A stretch of 64,000 nt of DNA, from NCBI RefSeq assembly GCF_017654505.1, contig NC_054558.1, forward strand, positions 10,992,298-11,056,297. Direction: 5' to 3'. Within the stretch, counting starts at the first letter, position 1; every line of letters starts with the position of its first letter. Source of the DNA: Polyodon spathula. Lineage: Eukaryota; Chordata; Actinopteri; Acipenseriformes; Polyodontidae. The notes below the pieces were generated by a model. The model did no database searches. It worked only from the letters and a program-made list of their open reading frames with translations, and was not told where the DNA came from. The translations under genes were made by a program, and so were the position numbers. Positions 23,692-35,431 of this stretch are shown one piece after another.

Positions 23692-24228
23692 ATGAACTAA
23701 GAATCCACAGAAAACTGTTCATTCATCAACGAAACCAGAGTCAACAGAAAGAACACCATTTTATTACACAACTACCCTTTCAACAGTTACTTAGTATTAC
23801 ACATTTTAAACATAACTTAGAATTGCGATTTCAGTTTAGCATTAAATTATAATACAATTATACATTAACAGAATGCAAAAAAAAAAAAAAAAGTTTTCAT
23901 CATTACAAATTGTGACAAATTTGCTGTATAACTTTGCACACAGTTGTGTTCCTAACACTGTCCTTGATGGATAAAGCACTCCCTACAGCAAAGAATGGGT
24001 TTAAACAGGGCGGTACCTGCAGGGCGTGAAATTACCAGCGGCACCGAGTGCCCAAGCTGCTTGACGCAATGCCTTTCAAATTAAAAAAAAAAAAAAACTA
24101 CGGTAAAAGTTGCCTGTAAGCTCGCCCATTACTAACGCCGGTGTCCCTCAGCACCAGCACATCTGATCTCCAACCCCCTCACAACTCGCTCAGCATCAGC
24201 TGGCCCGTTCTGTCACAGTTCAATTGAA
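23692..24228. other. No gene recognised
   Basis: AT-rich sequence with A runs at about 23877-23892 and 24081-24095. Confidence 0.5.
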
Positions 24229-24524
24229 TGCCTCAGAAGTATAGAAAATGGCTATTATTCCCCACAAACTTTGCTTTTGTGACCAGGACAGTGATATTTC
24301 AAAATATCACTATTTCCAATGGGCAAATGGGCAAATGTGTCTTTTCGTTCACATAAAGTCAGAAAAAAACAACATATGAATCCAAATTAACATGTATTTA
24401 TACTAAAGTAATACAAAGATGAATACAAATCCATTGGAAATAGTGATGTTTTGAAATATCACTGTCCTGGTCACAAAAGCAAAGTTTGTGGGGAATAATA
24501 GCCATGTTCTATACTTTTGAGGCA
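24229..24524. mobile_element. Foldback/MITE-like element with about 93-bp arms
   Basis: The left arm 24229-24321 (TGCCTCAGAAGTATAG...TTTCCAATGG) and right arm 24431-24524 (CCATTGGAAATAGTG...GAGGCA) are nearly perfect reverse complements. Strong segments include GCTATTATTCCCCACAAAC and TGACCAGGACAGTGATATTT. The spacer is about 109 bp. The arms are better preserved than those of the 3.7-kb foldback. I could not define a target duplication. Confidence 0.85.
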
Positions 24525-24584
24525 TAAGCAATTAGGAAATAACAGGAACAAATATTATTATTTTTTTTTTGTTACAGTGTAATC

Positions 24585-24860
24585 AAATCAAATTGTGTTT
24601 TAAAGTGCCATTCACACCAACGGCATCTCAGCAACAACAATTCATAATCAAATACAATCCAAAAAACACAAACAATACCAGGGAAACCGATGATTAAAAA
24701 GATAGTAAAAGCACGCTAGCATAGAAAGGCCAATGTCTAGATTTAAAAGCTGTCCCAGCCTCCCTAACAAAGGCAGGAAGGGTATTCCACAGCTGTGGTA
24801 CTCTATGTGAGAAAGTCCTTCAACCTGTTTTAGTGTTACTCATCTTCGGGACACTCTAAA
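24585..24860 (+). mobile_element. Interspersed repeat fragment, family unnamed
   Basis: The block CCCAGCCTCCCTAACAAAGG, GTATTCCACAGCTGTGG, GAGAAAGTCC matches in order and spacing the block at about 59890-59950 (CCCAGCTTCCCTGCAAATGA, GAGCACTCCC, GAAAAAGCCC). Both follow a stretch resembling 'tttaaagtgcc...gcatctcag' or 'gtatcacaaagcactgg'. They look like two copies of one old dispersed repeat common in fish. Confidence 0.45.
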
Positions 24861-25309
24861 GACCTGCACCCTGTGATCTCAGTCAGCGGTGCACACATTT
24901 TGTAAACGCCGCCCCCTTTAACATACATTTTGTTGCTTTAAAAAAAAAAAGTGTAAAAAAATGTTGTTTTTTATTATTAAAAATATATTAAAATAACGGT
25001 AACTGTTTGATCACTGTTTTGTGTGACAAGAAATTGTTTTTTTCTGTTGTATTTTCTGTTTTTTTTCCACAGAAATACTACGCAGCTGCTGAGCTCAGCT
25101 GTCCTGCGTTGACAGAGACCCGCGTGCGCTGGGTCACTCTCCTTGCAGCTTTTCCCACAGTGTCTCTGTACCATATTATGATCTGTTGCAGAGTTAATGT
25201 GAAGACTTAGGCTCTAGCAGTGGGCTTTCGTCGGGTTTTGTTGGTTAGGCAAAAAGCATTAGAGGTGGGCATCCCTGTCTCACTCCATTGTAACTGTAGG
25301 TCCCAGACC

Positions 25310-25468
25310 TGCTTCCGTTCCCTCCGGTACTTTGTACAATGAACGAGGTTCCCTTCCGATTCACTAGCAGTTGCTGGGCTCAGCTCTGCTTCCGTTCCCT
25401 CCAGTACTTTGTACAATGAACAAGGTTCCCTGCCGATTCACTAGCAGTTGCTGGGCTCAGCTCTGCTT
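25310..25468. repeat. 77-bp tandem duplication
   Basis: TGCTTCCGTTCCCTCC starts at 25310 and 25387. Each is followed by GTACTTTGTACAATGAAC and CAGTTGCTGGGCTCAGC. The two copies differ by only a few bases. Confidence 0.9.
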
Positions 25469-25534
25469 CGGGTCTGACTGCTTGCAGTCCTTCCCGCAGT
25501 GTTTCGTTGCCACTCTGGTCACTGTTTGCGTGTT

Positions 25535-25562
25535 AAGCCACAAGCTGTACAGCTTGTGGCTT
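25535..25562. repeat. Perfect 28-bp palindrome
   Basis: The half-site AAGCCACAAGCTGT is followed without spacer by its exact reverse complement. It has no loop, so it is a true palindrome rather than a hairpin with a turn. Confidence 0.9.
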
Positions 25563-25637
25563 TGGTAATTGCGGGTCACTGATCTACGACCGTTCTTCGT
25601 GAACAAGGTTACAGTAATGGTAGTAGACCGTGCTCTG

Positions 25638-25713
25638 CACCGTACCATACCATACCCTGTACTGTGTGTACCATGCACCGTACCATACCTCGTACCGTAC
25701 CCCATACCATGCC
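25638..25713. repeat. Degenerate pentanucleotide microsatellite (CCGTA/CCATA)n
   Basis: Runs of CGTAC, CATAC and CATGC pentamers, interrupted once near 25660-25668 by TGTGTGTA. Confidence 0.75.
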
Positions 25714-27350
25714 AGAGTTATCATGCGCTATATACTGTACGTTGGGCATTATGCTATATGATTAGTACTATACAGTCATTGACCACTGTTGTCACACTGC
25801 CAGCTGTACAGTAGCTTGCTGCGTACGTGTTCAACAGTCTCCTTTGGGTACTACTAACATATGCTTAGTGTTCCACGTTTGTGGTTTTTATATTTTACAT
25901 ATAAAGATAAAATCGGTAAAAAAAATTTTTAATTGAAACATCTGTAAAAATGGGGGGGTTAAATCTCAGTATACCCACTTTATATGTGGAATATGATGTG
26001 TAGCAGTTCTGGTTTCTAGGTTTAATGTCCCTGGCATGTCTGTTAAAGCACAATTTGTGCAAGTCAAAGACACATTTTCCCAAGTTAGCTGGTACTTTGC
26101 GAACGTTTGGGCAATCTCTGTGCTGACGGAAACAGTATGTGCAAAAGGTATAAACATGACATCCGCACAAAACAAGCCAGGTTTATTCACCTTGAAATCA
26201 TAAAAATAAAATCAAATTGATAGAAATGGGTGGTGCAAGCCATCGGAAGACACGTCGAAAATCACACTGGAAATTTCCATCAATGCTTTCCATGTAAGTT
26301 TACCAACAAAGGCATCAGCATTTTCTGTCAAATATTTACGATTAAGATTGTCGGTGTTAGGCAGTGTTTCAGCTGATGGACAGGCAGTAGTGTTGCACAA
26401 AGTCACCGATACACACCTCTGCATTAAACAGTGGCTGTCCAGCAAAGCACAGAGCTCTGACAAACTCATTAACACAGTCATTCTGCGCTCTCTTTTCATT
26501 AGAGCGTGTGTAAAAACCACATAAATGGATTGCTTGTCTCTCAGCTCACTTTCTTGTTTTAGTTTAATGTGTCTCTTATTTTTCAGGATGTTCTTGTACT
26601 GGCAGTGTGAACATGCACCTCAATGCAGCAGTAATTTCAGTGCTATGCATCCTCTGCCTCACCAGACCCACTTCTGCTATTGTTGTTTTTTGTATACTTC
26701 AAAACATTCATTTTCTTTTGAATATTCATGAACTGATTTATGTTTTCTCCCCATTCCTCATCCACTAAAAATATTATATTTCCGTGTAAGTATTTCAATT
26801 TAGTTTTTGATCAAGCTAGTAGTTACTACGCCCAGCAATTGTCAGTATAATCAGACTTTGATTGGCCAACATAATCAGGTGATAATGTGTTTGTGAAGTG
26901 ACAGAGAACCCTCCCCACGGAGGACAGGCACGGCAGCCTCTAGTATGCAGACCAGCACCAAACTGGAGACCAAGGTTCCAGCAGCCTCAAAGACCGGCAC
27001 AGCAGACTCCTGTTAAAGCCAGAGGGGTTTTCACGACCGAACCATGGCTGCGGAAAGGGGAAACTTCAGTAAGTTCCACTGTCAAGCGCAAAGGCTAAAG
27101 CCTCAGACTAAGCCTTCGACAAAGCAGCAGCCCTAGCAATTTGCTGCCACAGGCCCAGGGCCCATTTTCAGGGAGTTACCTGGAGTACTGGCCTCAATGC
27201 ACCTTGGACACCTGAGTGCTCAATACTGTACAAACCAGCTATTCTTTGCAATTTAAACGTAGGTCCTCCTCCATTTTGCGGCGTGATACGTTAGTCACAG
27301 ATCCGCGAGACACACTGGTGTTGTCTCAGGAGGGGACAGCCCTGAGCGCT
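25714..27350. other. No gene recognised
   Basis: Minus-strand frames at 25895-26190 and 26212-26520 contain several Cys and His residues but no motif I recognise. Sequence at 26890-27120 is more GC-rich and proline/glutamine-coding on the plus strand, also unassigned. Confidence 0.45.
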
Positions 27351-28200
27351 ACTCAGCGCGTGTCTTCAGCCTCGGGGTGTGAGTCGGTGCGTGTCTTCAG
27401 CCTCGTGAGCGCGGTCAGTGCGTGTCTTCAGCCTCGTGAGCGCGGTCAGTGCGTGTCTTCAGCCTCGTGAGCGCGGTCAGTGCATGTCTTCAGCCTCGTG
27501 AGCGCGGTCAGTGCGTGTCTTCAGCCTCGTAGGCGTGAGTCAGTGCGTGTCTTCAGCCTCGTGAGCGCGGTCAGTGCGTGTCTTCAGCCTCGTGAGCGCG
27601 GTCAGTGCGTGTCTTCAGCCTCGTGAGCGCGGTCAGTGCGTGTCTTCAGCCTCGTGAGCGTGGTCAGTGCCTGTTCAGCCTCGTGAGCGTGAGTCAGTGC
27701 CTGTTCAGCCTAGTGAGCGCGGTCAGTGCCTGTTCAGCCTCGTGAGCGCGGTCAGTGCCTGTTCAGCCTCGTGAGCGCGGTCAGTGCCTGTTCAGCCTCG
27801 TGAGCGCGGTCAGTGCCTGTTCAGCCTCGTGAGCGCGGTCAGTGCCTGTTCAGCCTCGTGAGCGCGGTCAGTGCCTGTTCAGCCTCGTGAGCGCGGTCAG
27901 TGCCTGTTCAGCCTAATGAGCGCGGTCAGTGCCTGTTCAGCCTCGTGGGCGTGAGTCAGTGCCTGTTCAGCCTAGTGAGCGCGGTCGGTGCGTGTCTTCA
28001 GCCTCGTGAGCGCGGTCGGTGCGTGTCTTCAGCCTCGTGAGCGCGGTCGGTGCGTGTCTTCAGCCTCGTGAGCGCGGTCGGTGCGTGTCTTCAGCCTCGT
28101 GAGCGCGGTCGGTGCGTGTCTTCAGCCTCGTGAGCGCGGTCGGTGCGTGTCTTCAGCCTCGTGAGCGCGGTCGGTGCGTGTCTTCAGCCTCGTGAGCGCG
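27351..28200. repeat. CpG-rich minisatellite, 31- and 29-bp units, about 28 copies
   Basis: Three blocks are visible. Up to about 27668, 31-bp units read GTGCGTGTCTTCAGCCTCGT then GAGCGCGGTCA. From about 27669 to 27988 the units are 29 bp with GTGCCTGTTCAGCC. From about 27989 to 28200 they return to 31 bp but with GGTCGGTGCGTG. Most units hold four CpGs. Occasional variants have GGCGTGAGTCA. This is a locally CpG-island-like block made purely of repeats. Confidence 0.95.
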
Positions 28201-28399
28201 CACCATTGATTCCAATGGGGGGAGGGATTTTTTTCTAATGTTTTACTTGGTTAGGCTGATATGTGCTTTTCAATGTAAATCATTTTAATAAGTAATCAAA
28301 GGATTAAAGCCTGCTGGTTGAACCCTGACTTAAGGTAAAATACTGTGTACCGTGTTTTAATATGCATTTCATTCAGGGAATGTCTTTGTTAATCCTCCA

Positions 28400-28640
28400 T
28401 GTTAGTTTAGCCTAGAGGTGGAGCTACCAAGGGCTAAGCTATATAAAGCTGCGTTCTGCCATATAGGGGGTGGGTACTAGAGAGAGAGAGAGAAAAAGGA
28501 CAGCTTGTTATCCTGCTCGATTTAGTTATTTTATTTTGTTCCACAGCTCTGTGTTCTTTTGTCTTCAACAGCTACGTAATAAAGACTGCACTTTAGCATT
28601 GAATCTCAGACTCCAGTTTGCTTCCTGCACTATCACAATA
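28400..28640 (+). promoter_or_regulatory. Promoter-like and poly-A-like sequence, possible LTR fragment
   Basis: CTATATAAAG (about 28439-28448) is followed by a GA tract and, about 120 bp later, AATAAAGACTGCAC (about 28578), then a segment ending CTATCACA. This TATA then AATAAA order fits an LTR, but no TG start or target duplication was found. Confidence 0.35.
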
Positions 28641-28660
28641 CCTCTGTGATAATACCTTTA

Positions 28661-28780
28661 CACATACACACTCACACACACACAGATACGCACACTCACA
28701 CACACATAAAAGACAGACACATACCACACACACAGAGACACATGCATACCCACACACACACACATACATACATACAGCAG

Positions 28781-28830
<50 letters not shown>
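28661..28830. repeat. (CA)n microsatellite, imperfect then pure
   Basis: Imperfect CA with TA, GA and TC interruptions from 28661, then pure (AC)24 at about 28783-28830. The His-Thr frames across it are artefacts. Confidence 0.95.
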
Positions 28831-28832
<2 letters not shown>

Positions 28833-31800
28833 CTCCTCCTCTACTCCATTCAGAACACGGCTGTATTCACCAAGCGAAACTCAAAAGGTACAAAACTGCT
28901 GCACTGGGTAAACAAAAGAAAATATTCCTTGGCATGGGAAACTCAGGATTTGAGTCACGAAACCCATTAGTGGAAAACCTGTTGCACACAGAACAGGAGA
29001 ATAGAGTCTCAAAAGGTTTCTATCACATACAGCTGCATAAATGGAAAAAAATGAAATACTGAGGCTGACTTCAAGGCCCCTCAGCTGAATTGTTACTTAG
29101 AGACACTACAATTTATACTTCTACTACACCAGCAGATTTCAAATGTCTTACATACTGTATCGGTGGTTTTAAGCGACGAAGTACGACCCGTGTTCAGAAT
29201 ATTGTATGTCATTCACGCTTTAAATTGAATGCAAGAAGTCTAGAACTCGTTCACAGGCTTCTTGTTTGTGGCTTACAACCTCTGACGATAAATACCTGAA
29301 GTCACAGTCACCATTCATGTGTAATGTGTTTGTAGTTTTCAAATTAATTAGGATGGTGTTTCAATGGAAAAGAGGATGATAAATTAATTGCAGCTATGAA
29401 ATACAGCTGTAGTTTACAACCATTATGAGGCAGTGGGGACACATTACAGCTCGAAATAGGCACTAGCTGGCAACATTGCAGCATAATGAGTGACAGATAG
29501 AGTACACAGGAACAGGAACAGCTGTCATCGGAGACCCCTGGACAGGTGCACGTGTGCAATGATTGTGATAGGAAGCAACAAGGCAGCCTTTCCCCCTTTT
29601 CATTTGAACAAATCTCTTCCAAAGCCAAGACCATCACTATCAGGAAATCACTCGGGTTTCCAAGGCCAGCTTTGCCAAGGCAGTCCAAGCAATTGCTTTC
29701 AGAACGTGGAAACATTACCAATCAAAACACCCTGAGCATTCACAGGCTTCTTTCTCAATAACCCATTCCAGACAAGAAAAAACATTTTAGGAAATGAAAA
29801 TGATGAATCCCAGGCAGAATTCCACATGTAGTGAAATTCAAGATTGAGATATTTATACATTTACAACTTTACAACAAGCTTTCAACTCTCCAGCTTCTGC
29901 CTTTAATTCTGATTCCACGTGTAGTGCAGTTCAAGATTGTACATCCTGAAGACTAGCATCTATACAAACAGGCTACATATGCAGGACCTTGATTAGAGTG
30001 GAGTATGCCAAGCATGCTTCCACTCAAACACAAAAAGCAATCCAAAAATCACCAACCTTGAAACATCCTGCCAATTAGCACAGACATCCACTGCCAGCAG
30101 TGTTTTTAAAGAGACAGCCATACTGGGTTTAAAGTAAAAAAAAAAAACGTTTCTAATTAAAAAAAAAATCACACTTAATGCATTCAATTTAATTCTTGTG
30201 TACCAGAATCCATCTGAAATGTAAACGGGTATCTCTCTGTTACTACATATGAAGACAATAACTACACTAAAAGGTAAATGCATGCTGTAAACATGCAGGC
30301 TTGTTCTTGCTGCTAAGCTGGTCATATTCTTTGAACAGTGAGCTGCCAGTATTCGACTCACCCGCTAGCACATTGTTCATATTATTACACATTTAAACAC
30401 AACTATGAGGCATTGACAGCGACACAAAGACATTCATAGGAAACTTCCTCTTTAATTGGAGCGTAGATCTTCCAGAGAGATGCTGTAACTGAGTGGAAAG
30501 CAGGGGACTCGAGGGATTCTGGGATCAGCAGTACAGAAGAACACATCACTTACAGAAACACAGTTTCAGTCAGTGAGACACAATGAGCCACATTCACTCA
30601 TGTATTCATGACACAATCATTTAAAACACCCTCTCAATTTCAACAGCCAAGCCCATGATTGGAGGAATCCTGGCAGTGAAGGGAATCTACTGTTGTAACG
30701 AAACTGATCATCTTTTTTACATTTTGATACGACGACGACAGGAGTGAATAGAGCGCTATTCTCTACCCACAAAGCCTGAGATAGTACCAGCAAAACAGCT
30801 TAAAAAAACACACTTCTGCAAAATCCTCATTATTGATTGTATTGATTTGCACGTAGGTCTGCAACAGCACAAGACAATAGGTGGGACAGTAAAATGGTTC
30901 ATCTGGGCAGACAGATTCCCATATCAATCCATGACTATGTAATGCAGGTGTGTGTCAGATCAACTGTTAGCCTTCGCTTGAGATTTCTAAGCTATTTTAA
31001 GTCCTTTACATAATCAGATTAGGGCAATATCCAATATCTCCAGGCAAAACTATGAGGGAACCCCTAAGTGTGGCTCATAAGAAGATCACAGTGATGTGCG
31101 CACATCAGCACTGGATCATGTGGTGGATTAAATAAGGCCCTTAGGGTCAGCGAGATCGCTCTCTTCTGGGGGTTTTCAATCTGTTTTTGTGTGGGAGTGG
31201 ATTTTGAATAAACACCCAGGGACCTCTGTAAATGATAGTATTTAAAATGTAATATCCTGTTCAAAAGTTACAGATGAATTTTCATTAAGCTTTCAAAACA
31301 CAGACAGGGATTACTGGCCCTTCCTACAGACAGACAGTAGATTTCAGTTTCTCTATAAAGACTTCACTTGTGTGTGTGATTACTGAGAATATGTTTCAGC
31401 CTGGTTGTTATGTAATGGGAAGCTGGTTGTGAAGGTATGAAAGACCCTATAAAAAATGAATATTGACTTTGAAACCAAGACTAAAGTGCAACGCGTATCT
31501 TGCGAGGTTGACATTTAAACATATACAAGTGCCAATGGCTTTACAATTATAACCTTGTGTTGCAGTGCCAGGGCTTGAATTTCAGCACAGGATTGCAGGA
31601 ATCGCACATTTTCCAAGTTGCTCCCGCATATCTGCAACTCAGTGCAGGGTAAATCCTGCACAGGTATTTGAAGACACCAGCTACTGTATTTTTCACCAAA
31701 TTTAGAAAGCCTGAAACGCTACACCAGTCTCTAAGGAAGTGGGTGTCAGTGATGAAAGCACTGTGAGCTGCATTCTGAGTAGTTCTGATTAAAATAAATA

Positions 31801-32103
31801 AATAACAAAAGTAGTGCTGGATATTTTAGGTGCCGCCAGACTTTATTCTCTCGTACGTGATTCTCGGCCGCTATCTTTAAGCACTATAGAAACTCAGTAC
31901 ACTGCAGTAAGTAAACAGTTTTGAAAAAAAAGACGATATTAAGTCTATCTAGGTGTTTTGCAAGCGGTGACTTTCGCTTTAACTCTTAAAACTCAGCGCC
32001 ATTCGTTTTGGACCGAAGGTTACGCACATATTACTCAGGCACCATAAAAGCTACCTATCTGGTTCATGGCTTGTTTAAAAAAGTACAGATTCGGGGCTTT
32101 CCA
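28831..32103. other. No gene recognised
   Basis: About 3.3 kb of ordinary sequence. Overlapping frames at 29344-29761 lie on both strands and have no recognised domain. A related pair of TTCCACRTGTAGTG motifs occurs near 29820 and 29914. Confidence 0.45.

Positions 32104-32128
<25 letters not shown>
32104..32128. repeat. (GT)12 microsatellite
   Basis: Pure alternating GT. Confidence 0.9.
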
Positions 32129-32134
<6 letters not shown>

Positions 32135-33018
32135 TCCTAGCTGGAACTACGACTGCCTGAAGTTAAGCCCCTCATCATGTGACAGAGTTCACAGCTTAGG
32201 TTTCATTTTGAGTCTATTGCTCCGTCATTGTAGCAGCTAGACTGAACGGGGCGGTATCGTTGGAAAGCTTAGAAGATGAGCCCCCACATGTTCATTTCAT
32301 ATTGAGGTTCAATGGTGCAGGGTTTTGTTTTTTAGCCATCTATGATTACATAGCATGAAAGTACATTTTGTGGCCTTTCATTTGTATGTTACATGCATGC
32401 AGTACAAACTATCCAGTAGTTAAACATATATAAACGAAAACAGTGAAAAACAGACAGAAATAGGGCTGAGTGTAAAAAGTTATAAAGAAAGAAATGGAGT
32501 GCTGGTTAAAATGAAAAGCACGTTTTTCTTCTGCTGCAGCAAAAACTTCATGTCAGGCAAAAGCAATGGAGAGTGCTCCGTCTCACAGTGATGAGCAGCT
32601 GTTCGGTCTCCTGAAAGCAGCTTATTTTAAAGCAACACCAATGTGAATGATGATGCAGTAAAATATATAGTTTTTTATATGCAAAAGTGCCTTTTTTTTT
32701 TGCCATTCCCTCCTAAAATATTGGAATCCCCCCCATTGGCTGCAGTATAGGGGGGAAATCCCCCCAGCACACAAAAATGAAATTCAAGTCCTGAGTGCTT
32801 TCAATCAAGACAGCAAAACCTAAGTGAGACATAAATGCATGATTACTGGTTCATTTTTCACATTGCTCGAGTCGTCTCCCCCCCACCATGTTTCTTTATC
32901 TAGCCATTTTGCAAATAAACTGTAACCCCCCCCCCCCAAAAAAAAATAAAAAAATAAATAAATAAAAAAAATCACTTACAAGCACTAGGATTATGAGAAT
33001 CAACGGTTTCCATAGCGC
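32129..33018. other. No gene recognised
   Basis: No coding evidence. Contains C runs near 32729 and 32926-32937 and an A-rich stretch at 32938-32970. Confidence 0.45.
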
Positions 33019-33043
33019 TTACACACACACAAGCGATGGAAAC

Positions 33044-33081
<38 letters not shown>
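33019..33081. repeat. (CA)n microsatellites beside a short hairpin
   Basis: A CA tract at 33019-33031 and another at about 33046-33081. GTTTCCATAGCGCTT before the first tract pairs with AAGCGATGGAAAC after it, so the CA tract forms the loop of a short stem. Confidence 0.8.
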
Positions 33082-33085
<4 letters not shown>

Positions 33086-33309
33086 AAATGCAATACAGAA
33101 AGGCAGGCTGAGAGGCTTTAAACCCTGGCACTATGGCAACAGTCGCACTGCAAAGACAGTGACAAAGGAGAAAGTACCCGCAGGCTGAGGGGGGAGAGAG
33201 GTTTACATTTCCAAAAAGAGAAGGAGCATCTTAAAAGAGGACTAATTCCACATGCATATGTTTTTAACATAAAAGGCAATATTACTACAAGCTATCTATA
33301 TCTATACCT

Positions 33310-33476
<167 letters not shown>

Positions 33477-34053
33477 TAGTGTTCTGCAGTATATCGATCC
33501 CTGCGGTATATCATGATACCAAAATCCTACCATACCTAATATTGGGGTAAAATAAAAAATATCCACGTATCGCAGTTTTTCAATGCCGTGTTTTTTTTGC
33601 TTGTTTTTTTTTTTTCGTTTTTAAAATATAAACTCTGTAATTGTTTGCTTTAAAAACCAATATGACCCAACCTTACTCACTACACTGTGCGCTCTGGAAA
33701 AATTTAATTACTGCAGTAGTCACGGTGAATGCCAGAAGGAAAAGGTTGATGTGGAAATTTCAGATTTCAGCCAGATGACAACAGCAATCTGGTTTAAAGT
33801 AGACAGTCAAAATGTCAAAAGTGTTTTAAAGAACTGAAAAACAAAATGAAGAAATGCCACCAATTTCCTGAAATATCTTTCAGATCGCCACCCCGATCTC
33901 TGTGCCGATGTTCACTTTGACTGTAGTTTCTTCCATTCTTTTAGTTGAAGTGAATCCCAGTGCATACTACTTATAACAAAGTCACAGTAAAGATAACACA
34001 TAAAACAGGAATGCACTAGAAGCTGATCAAAAGTGAGTTCATTGATGCTTGTT

Positions 34054-34279
34054 TTGTTTATTTATTTACAGGGGTCGCGGTGAACCGGGGATTCCCCTGC
34101 CGACCCTAAGCCCTCCCTACCCGGGTAACGCTCGGCCAATTGTGCGCCGCCCATTAAGAACCGCCAGTTACGGTCGGCAATGACATAGCCTGGATTCAAC
34201 CATGTGATCTCCAGGCTATAGGGCGCATCCTGCACTCCACGCAGAGTGCCTTTACTGGATGCGCCACTCGGGTGCCCCA
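34054..34279 (-). mobile_element. tRNA-derived SINE, second copy, 3'-truncated
   Basis: On the minus strand it begins GGGGCACCCGAGTGGCGCATCC, reads through the same body as the 4.63-kb copy, and retains the segment with TATGTCATTGCC deleted there. It ends soon after GCGACCCCTG with a TAAATAAATAAA tail, so it lacks the long 3' domain. Near-identical flanks ATGCTTGTT (34045-34053) and ATGCTTCTT (34280-34288) are probably the target duplication (8 of 9). The B box is GGTTGAATCC, missing one base of the consensus. Confidence 0.82.
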
Positions 34280-34649
34280 ATGCTTCTTTATTTTATCATC
34301 GCAGTGCATTTGCTAAAAGCTGCAAAAATATAATTTGCTGACGTGTCATAAAACTGTACCGCATATCAAAAATGTTATCAATGTTTTTATATTCTTTGGA
34401 TTGTGTTAATCAGTACTTTACGTGCATGTAATGTGATAGCTGTGACAATCCCGGGTTTTGAATTGCATGCACGGCAGTGGAAAGAGCTGAATGAATACAG
34501 ACTTCACTGCCAGCATATCCATTTCCCTAACAGTAACAGTCATTGCAAACGGCTACAGGTTCAGCATGAAAGCAATACAAAGTACTTACAGTTTATTATA
34601 GTAGCCAGAATGGTTGTCTTTTGTCTAATTTATTTTCTCTGCAAGATTT

Positions 34650-34716
34650 GTAACAACCAAACAACTTGATGGGTCGAATGGCCTCCTCTCACTAGTAAAA
34701 AGCCTTATGTTCTTAT
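34650..34716 (+). mobile_element. 3' terminal fragment of an L2/CR1-type LINE
   Basis: TAACAACCAAACAACTTGAT, GGGTCGAATGGCCTCCTCTC and a TTATGTTCTTA end closely match the LINE terminus at 63963-64000. Very short copies of this kind are expected from abortive reverse transcription. Confidence 0.75.
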
Positions 34717-35132
34717 TTAAGGTGCACTGGGGTCTTGTTTTGACGGAGACATTTGGCTTCAATATGCTTAAACAGAATTCTGTTCTAATAGCACGTAAGA
34801 GGAAGGCATCTGCATTAGTGGCACATTTGTTTTAGAAATGTAGCACTAAATACACTTCTAAGATCCCCCTGTATGTAAAACATCTGGCCGAATTATAAAA
34901 AGTCTGCTTGAAGGAAAGTATTTCTGTGTTACTTTGTTATATATAAGAATTAAGAGATTCCTTGTAATTGGGGTATTTAAAGTGGGTGAAACACCAGAGT
35001 TCTCTTTTCATATACAAGAAATAAAGCAAACGGTGTCTTTGACACAAAGTGTTGCTCTTTCTTACCAGTTCAATTTGAATTTTATAGTCGGTGGCAAAGA
35101 CCTTTGAATAAACAGGAACTTGTTTTCAGCAG

Positions 35133-35243
<111 letters not shown>

Positions 35244-35431
35244 TTTCCACCATGCTGTAGCATTGTTAACAGTGTATTAGCCTCTTACGCACTTTGCAAA
35301 ATAAAAAAAGAAATTTGGCAGCCATTTAACATATAATGGACATAAGATTCAAAGTATCGGGATAGTACTGAATACCATGATACTGTGTATGGTATCGTAT
35401 CGTACTCCCTAAACGAGGTATCGCAGAACAC

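Noticed and set aside
25040..25180. Possible splice acceptor (T-rich tract then CCACAG) and exon
   Set aside because: The following frame has no known domain, and the sequence grades into a duplicated segment.
25895..26520. Cys/His-containing minus frames as a zinc-finger gene
   Set aside because: Cys and His spacing does not fit C2H2, CCHC or THAP patterns, and the frames overlap each other.
28593..29062. His/Thr- or Cys/Val-rich frames
   Set aside because: Translation of the (CA)n tract in both directions.
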